From Deltaproteobacteria bacterium (GTDB lineage: Bacteria; Desulfobacterota; Desulfobacteria; Desulfobacterales; JAFDCJ01): DNA of 16,100 nt. The stretch is taken from assembly GCA_024277475.1 (NCBI GenBank), contig JAJRVC010000257.1, forward strand, positions 1 through 16,100. The letters are read 5' to 3'. Shown piece after piece: positions 7,445 through 14,289 of this stretch (within the stretch, counting starts at the first letter, position 1; every line of letters begins with the position of its first letter). The notes beneath the pieces were generated by a model, which was given only the letters and a program-made list of their open reading frames with translations, did no database searches and had not been told where the DNA came from. The position numbers were made by a program, and so were the translations under genes.

Positions 7445-8707
7445 CTACAATGCTTTTAGGTAATCAACGATTGCCTTTAGTTCCGCTTCATTAAGATGTT
7501 TAAAGGGTGGCATCTTATCCCCGCCGTTGACAATCTTTTCCCTGACGTTCTCATCAGTTACCGGCAAACCGGAGCCAGTCAGTTTAGGGCTCTTGAACAA
7601 TCCCAATAATCCGGGTCCCACTTTTTTGTCTTTGCGATCGGGGAAATGACAGGCGGAACAGTTAGCCGTAAAAATTTTTTGGCCCGATAGAGAAGCCTTG
7701 GCATTCTTCAGTTTAGCAAAAACCCAGTCACCTGATTTGTCGGGGTAGTGGAACGTGCCCTTGAGAAGGACCTCCTCTTCTCGGCAGTGCAATTTGAGAT
7801 CAGCGTTACCCTTCTTGCCCTCAAAGCGAAAAGCGATAGACAACTTATCACCTTTTTGTTCCATCTTATCAATGAGCATATTGCCCTCGAACTGCTCACC
7901 CGCAAACACTCCCGGTTCTGTTTGTGAAAACCGGTAGATTTTATCAAAATTGGATTTCCAGATACCGGGTACTTCGCAGGTCAGGGTCTCCGAATGCGCG
8001 ACCGCCGGCTTGAAAACAGATTGTCCCAGACCATTATAAATGGGACCATTGCTGCACTGATGATCAGCAACGACAAAAAGCCAATCTTTCAAGTCTTCTC
8101 CATCCAATGCAACGGGGATGAAGGGTGAAAGGTATTCACCGTTTGGGAAATCAGCTTTCATATCTTTTAAATCTCCGTCCTTCGGCACCAGGCGGTAGGA
8201 TTTAAATCGTCGGGTGTCGATGGCCAGCATCTGCGGTCCCAGGTTATTGTCGGGGTCATCCACCTGCATGGTGATCTGAAATACCTGGTCTGATAATTTT
8301 TTAAACCGGATATTGGAAATCCTGGGATCATCGGCTTTCGTCCCGTCAACCGGCAAAATTACAGGGATATCATTTTCAACACCCGGAGTGATTTGTATCT
8401 GCAACGGAAAATAGATATATTTTTCACTGTATACATGCAGCCCCCAAGGGCCATCGGATGGCAGTGGAACTTTAAAGGTCCCGTCCGAACCGATGGCGCC
8501 TCCGGCAAGAAAGGCATTGTTGTGCAGTTCCCCCTTCTCCAGGGCAACCGCCCCGCTGGCAACCACCCGACCGTCTGAGGTGATTACCTTGCCGGATACA
8601 TAGGTCTGGGCCCATGATTGAGATATCAACAAATTCCCCGAGACCATCAAACCCGCCAAGCATAAAATCATCCAGTTCCGTATGATTGACTTTGATTCTG
8701 AAACCAT
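7445..8707 (-). CDS. Periplasmic cytochrome c with transthyretin-like N-terminal domain
   Basis: A 420-residue protein. An N-terminal signal peptide (hydrophobic residues about 12-30, likely cleaved after SQSWA) is followed by a carboxypeptidase-regulatory/transthyretin-like beta domain (YVSGKVITSDGRVVASGAV; SDGTFKVPLP; GPWGLHVYSEKYIYFPL). A middle beta-rich segment follows, of about 200 residues that I do not recognise. The C-terminal class I cytochrome c has haem motif C350-S-A-C353-H354 and candidate axial Met399 in GGDKMPPF. The ATG at 8705-8707 has AAGGAAT just upstream inside the 10-nt gap after the preceding gene, which makes it a better start than the upstream one at 8740. Its haem domain is strikingly similar to that of the preceding gene. 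It is expected to carry electrons in the periplasm together with its operon partners. Confidence 0.85.
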   Translation of the reverse strand: MVSESKSIIRNWMILCLAGLMVSGNLLISQSWAQTYVSGKVITSDGRVVASGAVALEKGELHNNAFLAGGAIGSDGTFKVPLPSDGPWGLHVYSEKYIYFPLQIQITPGVENDIPVILPVDGTKADDPRISNIRFKKLSDQVFQITMQVDDPDNNLGPQMLAIDTRRFKSYRLVPKDGDLKDMKADFPNGEYLSPFIPVALDGEDLKDWLFVVADHQCSNGPIYNGLGQSVFKPAVAHSETLTCEVPGIWKSNFDKIYRFSQTEPGVFAGEQFEGNMLIDKMEQKGDKLSIAFRFEGKKGNADLKLHCREEEVLLKGTFHYPDKSGDWVFAKLKNAKASLSGQKIFTANCSACHFPDRKDKKVGPGLLGLFKSPKLTGSGLPVTDENVREKIVNGGDKMPPFKHLNEAELKAIVDYLKAL

Positions 8708-8717
8708 TTTTATTCCT

Positions 8718-9425
8718 TTACAGTGTTTTGAGATAGGCAATCAAGGTCTCCACCTGCTCCGGCGACAAGTGCCCGAAAGACGGCATTGTGCCAAAAGGCT
8801 TTTGTAACAGCTTACGGAAGTTTTTTTCCGAAACCGGAAGGTCGCTTACAGGGAATTTATCATCCTTGAACACACCCTTTAATCCCGGACCGATTTTGGT
8901 TGCCGTGCTGTCGGTAAAATGGCAGGCGGAGCAGTTCTGTTTGAAGACTGCGGCATCTACGGCCACCTGACCCTCCGATACCCCGGCAGCAGGCGCTTTG
9001 GTGCCGTAAACCAATTCCCCACCAAAATACCCCAGCCCGATTACGGTAAACAAGCAAAGGACGTACAGTAAAATGACAATTTTCGAGAACGCTTCGCTGA
9101 AAAATCCAAATATAACCGCAAGGATTAGAAAAAGAATCAAAAGAGCGGCCAGGATGAGTTTCATCTTGATCGGAAACAGGAGCGATCCGTAATAGAAATG
9201 CTGCCAGTCCATAATTCCTAAAAGTGCCGTCGGTACGGCGGCTATCAGTGCCAGAACAGAACAGTGTCTGGCGGTTTGGGCCAGGTTAGTCCTGCGAAAA
9301 ATCAAAGTAACCAGCACAAAGAGAAAGGCCCCCATAACCATTCCGATGGGTATATGGGTGAGGGCTGGATGAAGTGGGTGGGTGTAGCCGAATTTTGTAA
9401 GGGCCTGATAAAAGGACTCAATCAT
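8718..9425 (-). CDS. Membrane-anchored cytochrome c with DUF2231-like domain
   Basis: A 235-residue protein and first gene of the minus-strand operon. The N-terminal half has about four membrane helices and begins with the DUF2231 hallmark HPLHPALTHIPIGM (residues 16-29), ending in GYFGGELVYG. After a short linker comes a class I cytochrome c domain with C165-S-A-C168-H169 and candidate axial Met214 (GTMPSFGHL). The ATG at 9423-9425 has an excellent AAAGGAG seven nt upstream and is chosen over the upstream start at 9470. The stop lies 10 nt before the next gene. It probably anchors the periplasmic electron-transfer module in the inner membrane. DUF2231 proteins in other bacteria are linked with cytochromes, but no reaction is known to me. 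Confidence 0.87.
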   Translation of the reverse strand: MIESFYQALTKFGYTHPLHPALTHIPIGMVMGAFLFVLVTLIFRRTNLAQTARHCSVLALIAAVPTALLGIMDWQHFYYGSLLFPIKMKLILAALLILFLILAVIFGFFSEAFSKIVILLYVLCLFTVIGLGYFGGELVYGTKAPAAGVSEGQVAVDAAVFKQNCSACHFTDSTATKIGPGLKGVFKDDKFPVSDLPVSEKNFRKLLQKPFGTMPSFGHLSPEQVETLIAYLKTL

Positions 9426-9486
9426 CTTGTTACTCCTTTGAGCTGGAAAAGAGCTGATTTTGCCGGTCACTCTCAGCCAGATGTTG

Positions 9487-9525
9487 TTTTATTTTTTTGT
9501 GTTTTTTGTGCCTTTTTGCGGCCAT
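9487..9525. repeat. Dispersed A/T-rich intergenic repeat, copy 1 (reverse orientation to copy 2)
   Basis: On the minus strand this reads TGGCCGCAAAAAGGCACA followed by AAAAACACA and a T/A-rich end. It matches positions 12964-12999 on the plus strand with identity over the first 22 nt, then one substitution and a 2-nt length difference. The unit contains an internal GCACAAAAA-like period of about 9 nt. It sits in the divergent promoter gap between the cytochrome operon and the GntR gene. Confidence 0.7.
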
Positions 9526-9543
9526 ATTAAATCTGACTATCCC

Positions 9544-9557
9544 ATAAAAGCTTTATA
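9544..9557. promoter_or_regulatory. Near-palindrome in divergent promoter region
   Basis: ATAAAAGCTTTATA contains the perfect palindrome AAAGCTTT and is symmetric over nearly all 14 nt. Adjacent to it, AGTCAA at 9558-9563 reads TTGACT on the minus strand and could be a -35 for the cytochrome operon, although no good -10 follows. The site is a candidate operator only. Confidence 0.3.
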
Positions 9558-9603
9558 AGTCAAATATATTTTCTATTTTCAGTTTGTTCCTTGAACAAAA
9601 AGC

Positions 9604-9648
9604 TTGACATCCGGTTTGTGCTTGCATATATGTATTCCTGTATACAAG
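9604..9648 (+). promoter_or_regulatory. Promoter and probable autoregulatory operator of the GntR gene
   Basis: TTGACA at 9604-9609 is a consensus -35. After 17 nt TATATG (9627-9632) is the best -10. Just downstream lies CCTGTATACAAG (9637-9648), a near-perfect dyad centred on the palindrome TGTATACA (9639-9646). It fits the TNGTNNNACNA type of site described for FadR/FCD-subfamily GntR regulators. Its place at the transcription start suggests autorepression of the regulator. Confidence 0.6.
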
Positions 9649-9680
9649 TACACCATCAATGCGGAGGCAGGGCCTGAAAC

Positions 9681-10355
9681 ATGAAAATACAGCCACGAAA
9701 TTCCATTGCAGACCAGGTGTACGATCTTATCATGGAACGTATCCAGTCCGGGGAGATCGCCTCCGGTGAACGGCTGATCGAAACCCAAGTAGCGGATTCC
9801 CTGGAGACAAGTCGCACCCCTGTCCGAGAGGCTTTTCGACGTCTGGAGCAAGATGGAATCGTTGAACGGGTGCCCCAGGGAGGCGTTCAGGTTACACAGG
9901 TGACTCTGACCACTGTCCGGCAGATATTCGGCATCCGGGTGCGGTTGGAGCCCTATGCTGTTGAGCTTGCCTGTAACGCCATTACAGATGAAGATATACA
10001 CCAACTGAAAACCATCCGAAATCAGGCCATAGACTTGATTGAAACTGAAAATTTCAGCCGTGAGCAAAAGATAAGACGCCTGTTCGAGCTCAATACCCAA
10101 TTTCATGATGTTATCTACCAGGCTACGGGAAACCGGCATTTATACAAATTAATTAATAACTTGAGGTATATGGTATTGCGCGTGCGTGCTGTGGGCTTAC
10201 AGGAAGAAAGTGCGTGGCGCAATTCCTGGGATGAACACAACCAGTTAATCGGTCACTTGGTGAGGCGGGACAAAAAAGCCGCTTCCAGGCTAATCACAAG
10301 ACATATAGAGGCAGCTGCTTCCCATGCCGCCTCACACGCCAAGCAAGAGAAATGA
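9681..10355 (+). CDS. GntR-family transcriptional regulator with FCD ligand domain
   Basis: A 224-residue protein. The N-terminal winged helix-turn-helix (residues about 8-73) shows the GntR signature SGERLIETQVADSLETSRTP and VREAFRRLEQDGIVERVPQGG. The C-terminal helical FCD domain (about 78-215) carries FHDVIYQATGNRHLY with His142, then DEHNQLI (His186) and RHIEAA (His208), the metal/ligand positions of this domain. FCD regulators usually sense organic acids and repress adjacent catabolic genes until the ligand binds. GGAGG at 9663-9667 is a rather distant ribosome site, 13 nt from the ATG. The gene heads a co-directional cluster, with the ferredoxin gene starting 69 nt after its stop, and has a dyad operator at its own promoter. 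The ligand is not predictable, but an intermediate of the downstream pathway is likely. Confidence 0.92.
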   Translation: MKIQPRNSIADQVYDLIMERIQSGEIASGERLIETQVADSLETSRTPVREAFRRLEQDGIVERVPQGGVQVTQVTLTTVRQIFGIRVRLEPYAVELACNAITDEDIHQLKTIRNQAIDLIETENFSREQKIRRLFELNTQFHDVIYQATGNRHLYKLINNLRYMVLRVRAVGLQEESAWRNSWDEHNQLIGHLVRRDKKAASRLITRHIEAAASHAASHAKQEK

Positions 10356-10424
10356 GAGTCGGTGAAACACAAATGTCCCTAACGCATCCAATTATTTTTT
10401 AACAACGATTTGGAGCTAGACGAA

Positions 10425-11141
10425 ATGCTGATTGTCCAAGACCTTTGCATAGCTTGCGGCCAATGCAAGCCATACTGTCCGATGGGGGCCATTGCGATAG
10501 ATGAAGTGGCTCAAATAGATCTCGATGAATGTGTGGAATGCGGCAGTTGTCTGCGCATGGCTGATTGTCCCGTGGATGCTATTTATCAACAGGAACTCGT
10601 CTGGCCCCGCACTGTTCGCAGCATCCTCAGTGACCCCCTGACCATCACGGAGGAGTCGGGAATCAGCGGTCGTGGTACCGAAGAGATGAAGACCAATGAT
10701 GTTACGGGTCGTTTCAAACGTGGTGAAGTCGGGGTCGGCATCGAGATGGGTCGCCCTGTGTTGGGCGCCCGCTTTCGCGACGTGGAGAAGGCGGCCATGG
10801 CTATGGCGTGCCTGGGAGTGAAATTCGAGAAGGCAAATCCCACCACCTCGCTTATGTCCGATCCCGCTGCGGGCAAATTCAAAGAGGATATCCTGGATGA
10901 AAAGGTTCTTTCAGCTATCCTGGAGTTTTCCATAGATCTAAGCCGCCTTGAAAATCTATTTGATACTTTGAACAAGGTGGCTGCAAGCATTGACACTGTA
11001 TTCAGCGTTTCTCTGGCCTCGCGCCTGGAGCCGGACGGGTCGGTTCCAGCCGATGCAATCATGGAACGTATTGGAATATGGCATGGGTCCAACGGTAAGA
11101 TCAATGCAGGTCTGGCAAGGCCCATGACAAAGGAGGAATAA
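10425..11141 (+). CDS. 2[4Fe-4S] ferredoxin-domain protein with uncharacterised C-terminal domain
   Basis: A 238-residue protein. The N-terminal 60 residues hold two cluster motifs: C8-x2-C11-x2-C14-x3-C18-P and C36-x2-C39-x2-C42-x5-C48-P. The second has two extra residues before the last Cys, compared with the usual three-residue gap. The remaining about 175 residues (VGVGIEMGRPVLGARFRD, VEKAAMAMACLGVKFEK, DTVFSVSLASRLEPDGS) form a domain I do not recognise; it has a single additional Cys (in MACLG). The ATG at 10425 has GGAG at 10412-10415, 9 nt upstream, and is preferred over a TTG at 10410. The stop is one nt before the next gene's start, implying translational coupling with the Cys-rich protein. 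The context suggests an electron-transfer or Fe-S subunit of a small catabolic enzyme pair. Confidence 0.8.
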   Translation: MLIVQDLCIACGQCKPYCPMGAIAIDEVAQIDLDECVECGSCLRMADCPVDAIYQQELVWPRTVRSILSDPLTITEESGISGRGTEEMKTNDVTGRFKRGEVGVGIEMGRPVLGARFRDVEKAAMAMACLGVKFEKANPTTSLMSDPAAGKFKEDILDEKVLSAILEFSIDLSRLENLFDTLNKVAASIDTVFSVSLASRLEPDGSVPADAIMERIGIWHGSNGKINAGLARPMTKEE

Positions 11142-11142
11142 A

Positions 11143-11775
11143 TTGACCCACACGTTACATCGCATGGGGAAAGCGCAAAGTCTGAAACACGATATCGTGC
11201 TGCTGCTGATGCCTTCTAAAGGTGTGAACCACAAGGGGTCGGGAGCCAAACTGAGACGATTTCTAGAGATCTGCAGGGATCTTGGTGCTATCAAGATCGG
11301 GGATGCCCGTCTGGGCAACGAGTACTACCAGGGCGGCCAGGAGAAGATGCTCGATAATGTGGAGGATCTGGCAGTGGTACAGGCGGTGTTTACGGATCCC
11401 AAAAAGGTAGCGCAGGCCATCGAGGCCGTGAAGGAGGCCGATTTCGGCCTGTCGTTGGTGATCTCCGGTCTATTCCAGGAGGTGCGCAGATGCTGCGCGG
11501 AGGCAGGCGTGAGCCCGCACACCATCAATGAATCCCTGGGGCGCTGGGGCCGCACCGACAAGTTACCTTCGGAAGAGATCCTGTCACTGAATACCATGTG
11601 CGGTCACGGCATGGTGGCCGTCGGGCTTATCAAGGATGTGGTGGAAAGAATAAAGGCAAAAGAAATGACTCCTGAACAAGGCGGCGAAGAGCTTTTTAAG
11701 CCCTGTATGTGCGGGATATTCAACCCGGATCGTGCTGCTGAGTTGCTTCGGGTCTTGGCGGGGACGGATAACTAG
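11143..11775 (+). CDS. Unrecognised Cys-containing protein, coupled to the ferredoxin gene
   Basis: A 210-residue soluble protein without signal peptide or membrane helix. I do not recognise the family. Notable conserved-looking motifs are RRCCAEAG (Cys117, Cys118), NTMCGHGMV (Cys153, His155) and KPCMCGIFNPDRAAE (Cys188, Cys190). The Cys153/188/190 set, with Cys117/118, could bind an Fe-S cluster or other metal (inference). The N-terminal half is an alpha/beta-looking region (DIVLLLMPSKG, KLRRFLEICRDLGAIKIGDARLG). It starts with TTG at 11143: AGGAGG at 11131-11136 is ideally spaced (6 nt), whereas an ATG at 11164 lacks a site. The overlap of the ribosome site with the preceding gene's end implies stoichiometric expression with the ferredoxin protein. 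It probably forms a two-component enzyme with it; the reaction is unknown. Confidence 0.75.
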   Translation: MTHTLHRMGKAQSLKHDIVLLLMPSKGVNHKGSGAKLRRFLEICRDLGAIKIGDARLGNEYYQGGQEKMLDNVEDLAVVQAVFTDPKKVAQAIEAVKEADFGLSLVISGLFQEVRRCCAEAGVSPHTINESLGRWGRTDKLPSEEILSLNTMCGHGMVAVGLIKDVVERIKAKEMTPEQGGEELFKPCMCGIFNPDRAAELLRVLAGTDN

Positions 11776-11890
11776 CCACCCCATCTTTCGCGGGACCCGG
11801 GGTTTCTCATTTTGTTCTCAAGACAGACCTCGTCGTTTAGCATCGTGAGATTATATGAAAATTGGACCAGTCATTGGGAGAACGAAGACC

Positions 11891-12781
11891 ATGTCGAAAA
11901 AGATAGGAATAGTGGGTCTGGGCCGGGTGGGCATGCCCGCAGCCCGGGCCTTTATCAAGGCCGGCTACCAGGTTTTTGGTTATGCCCGCCGATCGGAAGT
12001 GATCCGAAAATTCCAGGAGATGGGCGGCAGGCACGTGGCCAATCCCCGGGAAGTGGCTGAGGCAGCGACAACAATACTGATCCTGGTGCTGAATGACCCG
12101 CAGGTTATCGAGGTCGTCACCGGTCCCGACGGACTCCTGTCCGGAGTCGCTGAAGACTCCAGGATCATTTGTATGAGTACCATCAATCGATCCAACCTGG
12201 AGTGGGTGGCGGAACAATGCGCTGTTAAGGAAGTGGGTTTTGTGGACTGTCCTTTCACCGGTGGTCCGGCCAGGGTGCCCACCGGCAGCCTGACACTTAT
12301 CGCAGCAGGGCCTCCGGAGCTGCTATCGTCGGTTTCACCGATTCTTGAAGTGATCGGAAACATAGTGAAAGCCGGTGACAAGCCCGGTCTGGGCCAGGCG
12401 ATCAAGCACTGCAATCAGCTCCTGGTAGGAACCACGCACGCTGCAACCATGGAAGTCATCACCCTGGCCGGGAAACTGGGGCTGGACCCCGGCCTGGTTT
12501 GCCGTGTTATCGCAAGCGGCATTGCGGGCAGCGACTACTTTCGCCTGTTGTCGGAAAGCGTGTTGGAGGGCAAGCCTTCTCCCGGCGGACTGGGCCAGAT
12601 GTGCAAGGATGTTTCCATTGTGGTCAATACCACCCGGGCTGTAAAGATGCCTGCCTATGTGGCCACTGCCGCCTCCCAGTACTTCCTGGGTGCCGAGGCC
12701 GCAGGTATGGAAAATTGTGAAGGGGCCGACCTTATTAAAATTGTGGAACGAGTGGCGGGCGGGAAAGACGGAAAAAAATGA
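11891..12781 (+). CDS. NAD(P)-dependent beta-hydroxyacid dehydrogenase (3-hydroxyisobutyrate dehydrogenase family)
   Basis: A 296-residue protein, the normal length for this family, which oxidises beta-hydroxyacids to the semialdehyde or reduces tartronate/succinate semialdehyde. The Rossmann motif GIVGLGRVGMPAARAF gives G9-x-G11-x2-G14 near the N-terminus. The substrate-binding segment DCPFTGGPARVPTGSLTL (119-136) has Thr where most members have Ser in SGG. The catalytic helix GQAIKHCNQLL contains the conserved Lys172 and Asn175. The ATG at 11891 is preferred, with GGGAG at 11876-11880, over an in-frame ATG at 11855. A gap of 115 nt separates it from the Cys-rich gene, but strand and context make it part of the same cluster. 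The stop codon is immediately entered by an intergenic heptad repeat. The substrate is unknown; glyoxylate/succinic semialdehyde reductase is an alternative. Confidence 0.88.
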   Translation: MSKKIGIVGLGRVGMPAARAFIKAGYQVFGYARRSEVIRKFQEMGGRHVANPREVAEAATTILILVLNDPQVIEVVTGPDGLLSGVAEDSRIICMSTINRSNLEWVAEQCAVKEVGFVDCPFTGGPARVPTGSLTLIAAGPPELLSSVSPILEVIGNIVKAGDKPGLGQAIKHCNQLLVGTTHAATMEVITLAGKLGLDPGLVCRVIASGIAGSDYFRLLSESVLEGKPSPGGLGQMCKDVSIVVNTTRAVKMPAYVATAASQYFLGAEAAGMENCEGADLIKIVERVAGGKDGKK

Positions 12782-12915
12782 ACATCGAACATCGAACGCC
12801 CAACATCGAATGTTGAATGAAGAAAATAGCTAAAACTTATCCAGCCGGTATCACTAAATGGTTAGCATTTTTCGTTACGAGTATCAGAACACTGAAAAGA
12901 TGAACATCGAACATT
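12780..12915. repeat. Heptameric GAACATC repeat array and satellite copy
   Basis: Positions 12780-12821 are six consecutive 7-nt units: GAACATC, GAACATC, GAACGCC, CAACATC, GAATGTT, GAATGAA. The first unit overlaps the TGA stop of the dehydrogenase gene (12779-12781). Two more units, GAACATC and GAACATT, recur at 12902-12915. The roughly 80 nt between them show no gene or other pattern I can name. Similar AACATCGAACATCGAA strings are known to me as dispersed intergenic repeats in many environmental bacteria; I know of no assigned function. Confidence 0.75.
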
Positions 12916-12963
12916 TTTTAAAACAAACCTTTGGGTAAAAGTGAAAAGTTTCCATGGTTGATG

Positions 12964-12999
12964 TGGCCGCAAAAAGGCACAAAAAGCACAAAAATAAAA
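12964..12999. repeat. Dispersed A/T-rich intergenic repeat, copy 2
   Basis: TGGCCGCAAAAAGGCACA starts this copy, followed by AAAAGCACAAAAATAAAA. It is an inverted counterpart of the copy at 9487-9525, so the two copies bracket the GntR-ferredoxin-dehydrogenase genes in opposite orientation. Confidence 0.7.
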
Positions 13000-13034
13000 T
13001 TTCACGCTTAATAATTTCAATAGGTTATTAGATC

Positions 13035-13050
13035 AAAATTCGAGAATTTT
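13035..13050. promoter_or_regulatory. 16-bp perfect inverted repeat upstream of amidohydrolase
   Basis: AAAATTC-GA-GAATTTT is a 7+2+7 dyad, 19 nt before the start codon at 13070. Position and symmetry suit an operator for a dimeric regulator, but it differs from the GTATAC-type site at the GntR promoter, so another protein would bind it. It might also be chance in AT-rich DNA. Confidence 0.35.
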
Positions 13051-13069
13051 TACTTTTTACGAGATTGTC

Positions 13070-14254
13070 ATGGTTGATTCAGTTATAATAAAGGGTGCCC
13101 TGCTCTGGGACGGGACCCGTGACAAGGTCTTGCCCGAAGGAGCGGTTCTGGTCACGGGGGAGCAAATCATGGCAGTGGGCCCGGAACATGAGATCCTGTC
13201 TTCCCATTACGATCGGGTGCTGGAGTGGCCGGGTGCGACCCTGCTTCCCGGCCTGATAGACTGCCATAACCATCTGTCTATGGACCCAACCCTGGAGAAC
13301 TATCTTGAGCATATGAACGACGGGGTGGCTGAACTGGTTTTACGAGCCACCGTGACCATGCGCCGGGACTTGTATGCGGGTGTGACCACGTCCAGGTGTT
13401 GTGGTGACAAGGAATTTTTGGACATAGCCTGCCGGGAGGCGGTGCAAAACGAACTGGTGGAGGGACCTCGCCTCCTGGTGGCCACCAGAGGAATCCGGGC
13501 CTCTCACGGCCATGGCTTTGTGGGGTACCCCTTTGACGGGGCTGAACAGATCCGTCTTGCCATCAGGGAGAATCTAGCTGCGGGGGCCGACTTTACCAAG
13601 CTGTACGTCACCGGCACTCTCAAAGGTGGCGGCCGGTTACCAAGCTATCTGTCCAACCAGGAGATCCGATTGGCTATTGAGGAATCTCATCAGGCCGGTG
13701 TGCGCACGGCGGCCCACTGTGTGGGCGGTTCAGGTCTGGACTGGTGCCTGGAGGCCGGACTGGACTCCCTGGAACACGCCTACCACATAAACGACGCGCA
13801 GATCGAGCAATTAGCCAGATCTGAGACCTGGCTGGTGCTCACTCCCAGTCCCTTACTTACCGAGACAAGGGTACGCCATCTTCCCCCAAACCTTATTGCC
13901 GGACATCTAACGGAACGGAACGAGGTGGCAGGCCGAATGGCTGCAACCGTGGCAGCAGGTGTGGATTTTGCCGTGGGAACCGACGCCATGCACGGAGGCA
14001 TGGCCCAGGAAGTGGCTTATTTGGTGGATCTTGGAGCGACCCCGCAAACGGCCCTTACCGCGGCCACTATAAATGGTGCTAAAGTCTGCGGGCTGGAACG
14101 TGAGGTCGGTACCCTGGAATCCGGCAAATATGCGGATATTATTGCCGTCGATGGAAACCCTTTGGAGGACATTACCGCTTTGCAAAGGGTAGTTGCAGTC
14201 ATGAAACACGGCTGCCTGGTAGTTGGCGCTTCCAGGGCTTCCGGTCAAAACTGA
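13070..14254 (+). CDS. Metal-dependent amidohydrolase, imidazolonepropionase/prolidase-like
   Basis: A 394-residue member of the amidohydrolase superfamily, cytoplasmic, without signal peptide. All metal-site elements of the binuclear subgroup are visible: GLIDCHNHL (His66, His68), DFTKLYVTG (Lys177, candidate carboxylated Lys), RTAAHCVGG (His216), SLEHAYHI (His236) and VGTDAMHGG (Asp305). The family includes Xaa-Pro dipeptidases, imidazolonepropionase-like and other amide/lactam hydrolases. The C-terminal strand block GTLESGKYADIIAVDGNPLEDI is typical. The ribosome site is poor (ACGAGA, 9-10 nt upstream), and the leader holds a dispersed repeat and a 16-bp dyad. It follows the dehydrogenase by 288 nt and precedes a TRAP-permease relic, so it was probably part of a transport-plus-catabolism locus. 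The substrate is not readable. Confidence 0.88.
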   Translation: MVDSVIIKGALLWDGTRDKVLPEGAVLVTGEQIMAVGPEHEILSSHYDRVLEWPGATLLPGLIDCHNHLSMDPTLENYLEHMNDGVAELVLRATVTMRRDLYAGVTTSRCCGDKEFLDIACREAVQNELVEGPRLLVATRGIRASHGHGFVGYPFDGAEQIRLAIRENLAAGADFTKLYVTGTLKGGGRLPSYLSNQEIRLAIEESHQAGVRTAAHCVGGSGLDWCLEAGLDSLEHAYHINDAQIEQLARSETWLVLTPSPLLTETRVRHLPPNLIAGHLTERNEVAGRMAATVAAGVDFAVGTDAMHGGMAQEVAYLVDLGATPQTALTAATINGAKVCGLEREVGTLESGKYADIIAVDGNPLEDITALQRVVAVMKHGCLVVGASRASGQN

Positions 14255-14289
14255 GTTAGTAAGGAATCCTGGCTCAGAAGACCCTAAGG

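Larger units (their letters stand above)
12953..13078. repeat. Direct 10-bp repeat CATGGTTGAT flanking the repeat-bearing leader
   Basis: CATGGTTGAT occurs at 12953-12962 and again at 13069-13078, where it forms the start codon and first codons of the amidohydrolase. The 106 nt between the two copies begin exactly with the dispersed repeat. This arrangement could be an insertion with target-site or slippage duplication of the gene start. Confidence 0.5.

Noticed and set aside
10586..11125. Minus-strand 179-residue open frame opposite the ferredoxin-domain gene
   Set aside because: The plus-strand frame carries the Cys motifs and ribosome site; the antisense frame has biased composition and no motif.
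12780..12821. CRISPR array
   Set aside because: The units are 7 nt, contiguous and without spacers; no cas genes are present.
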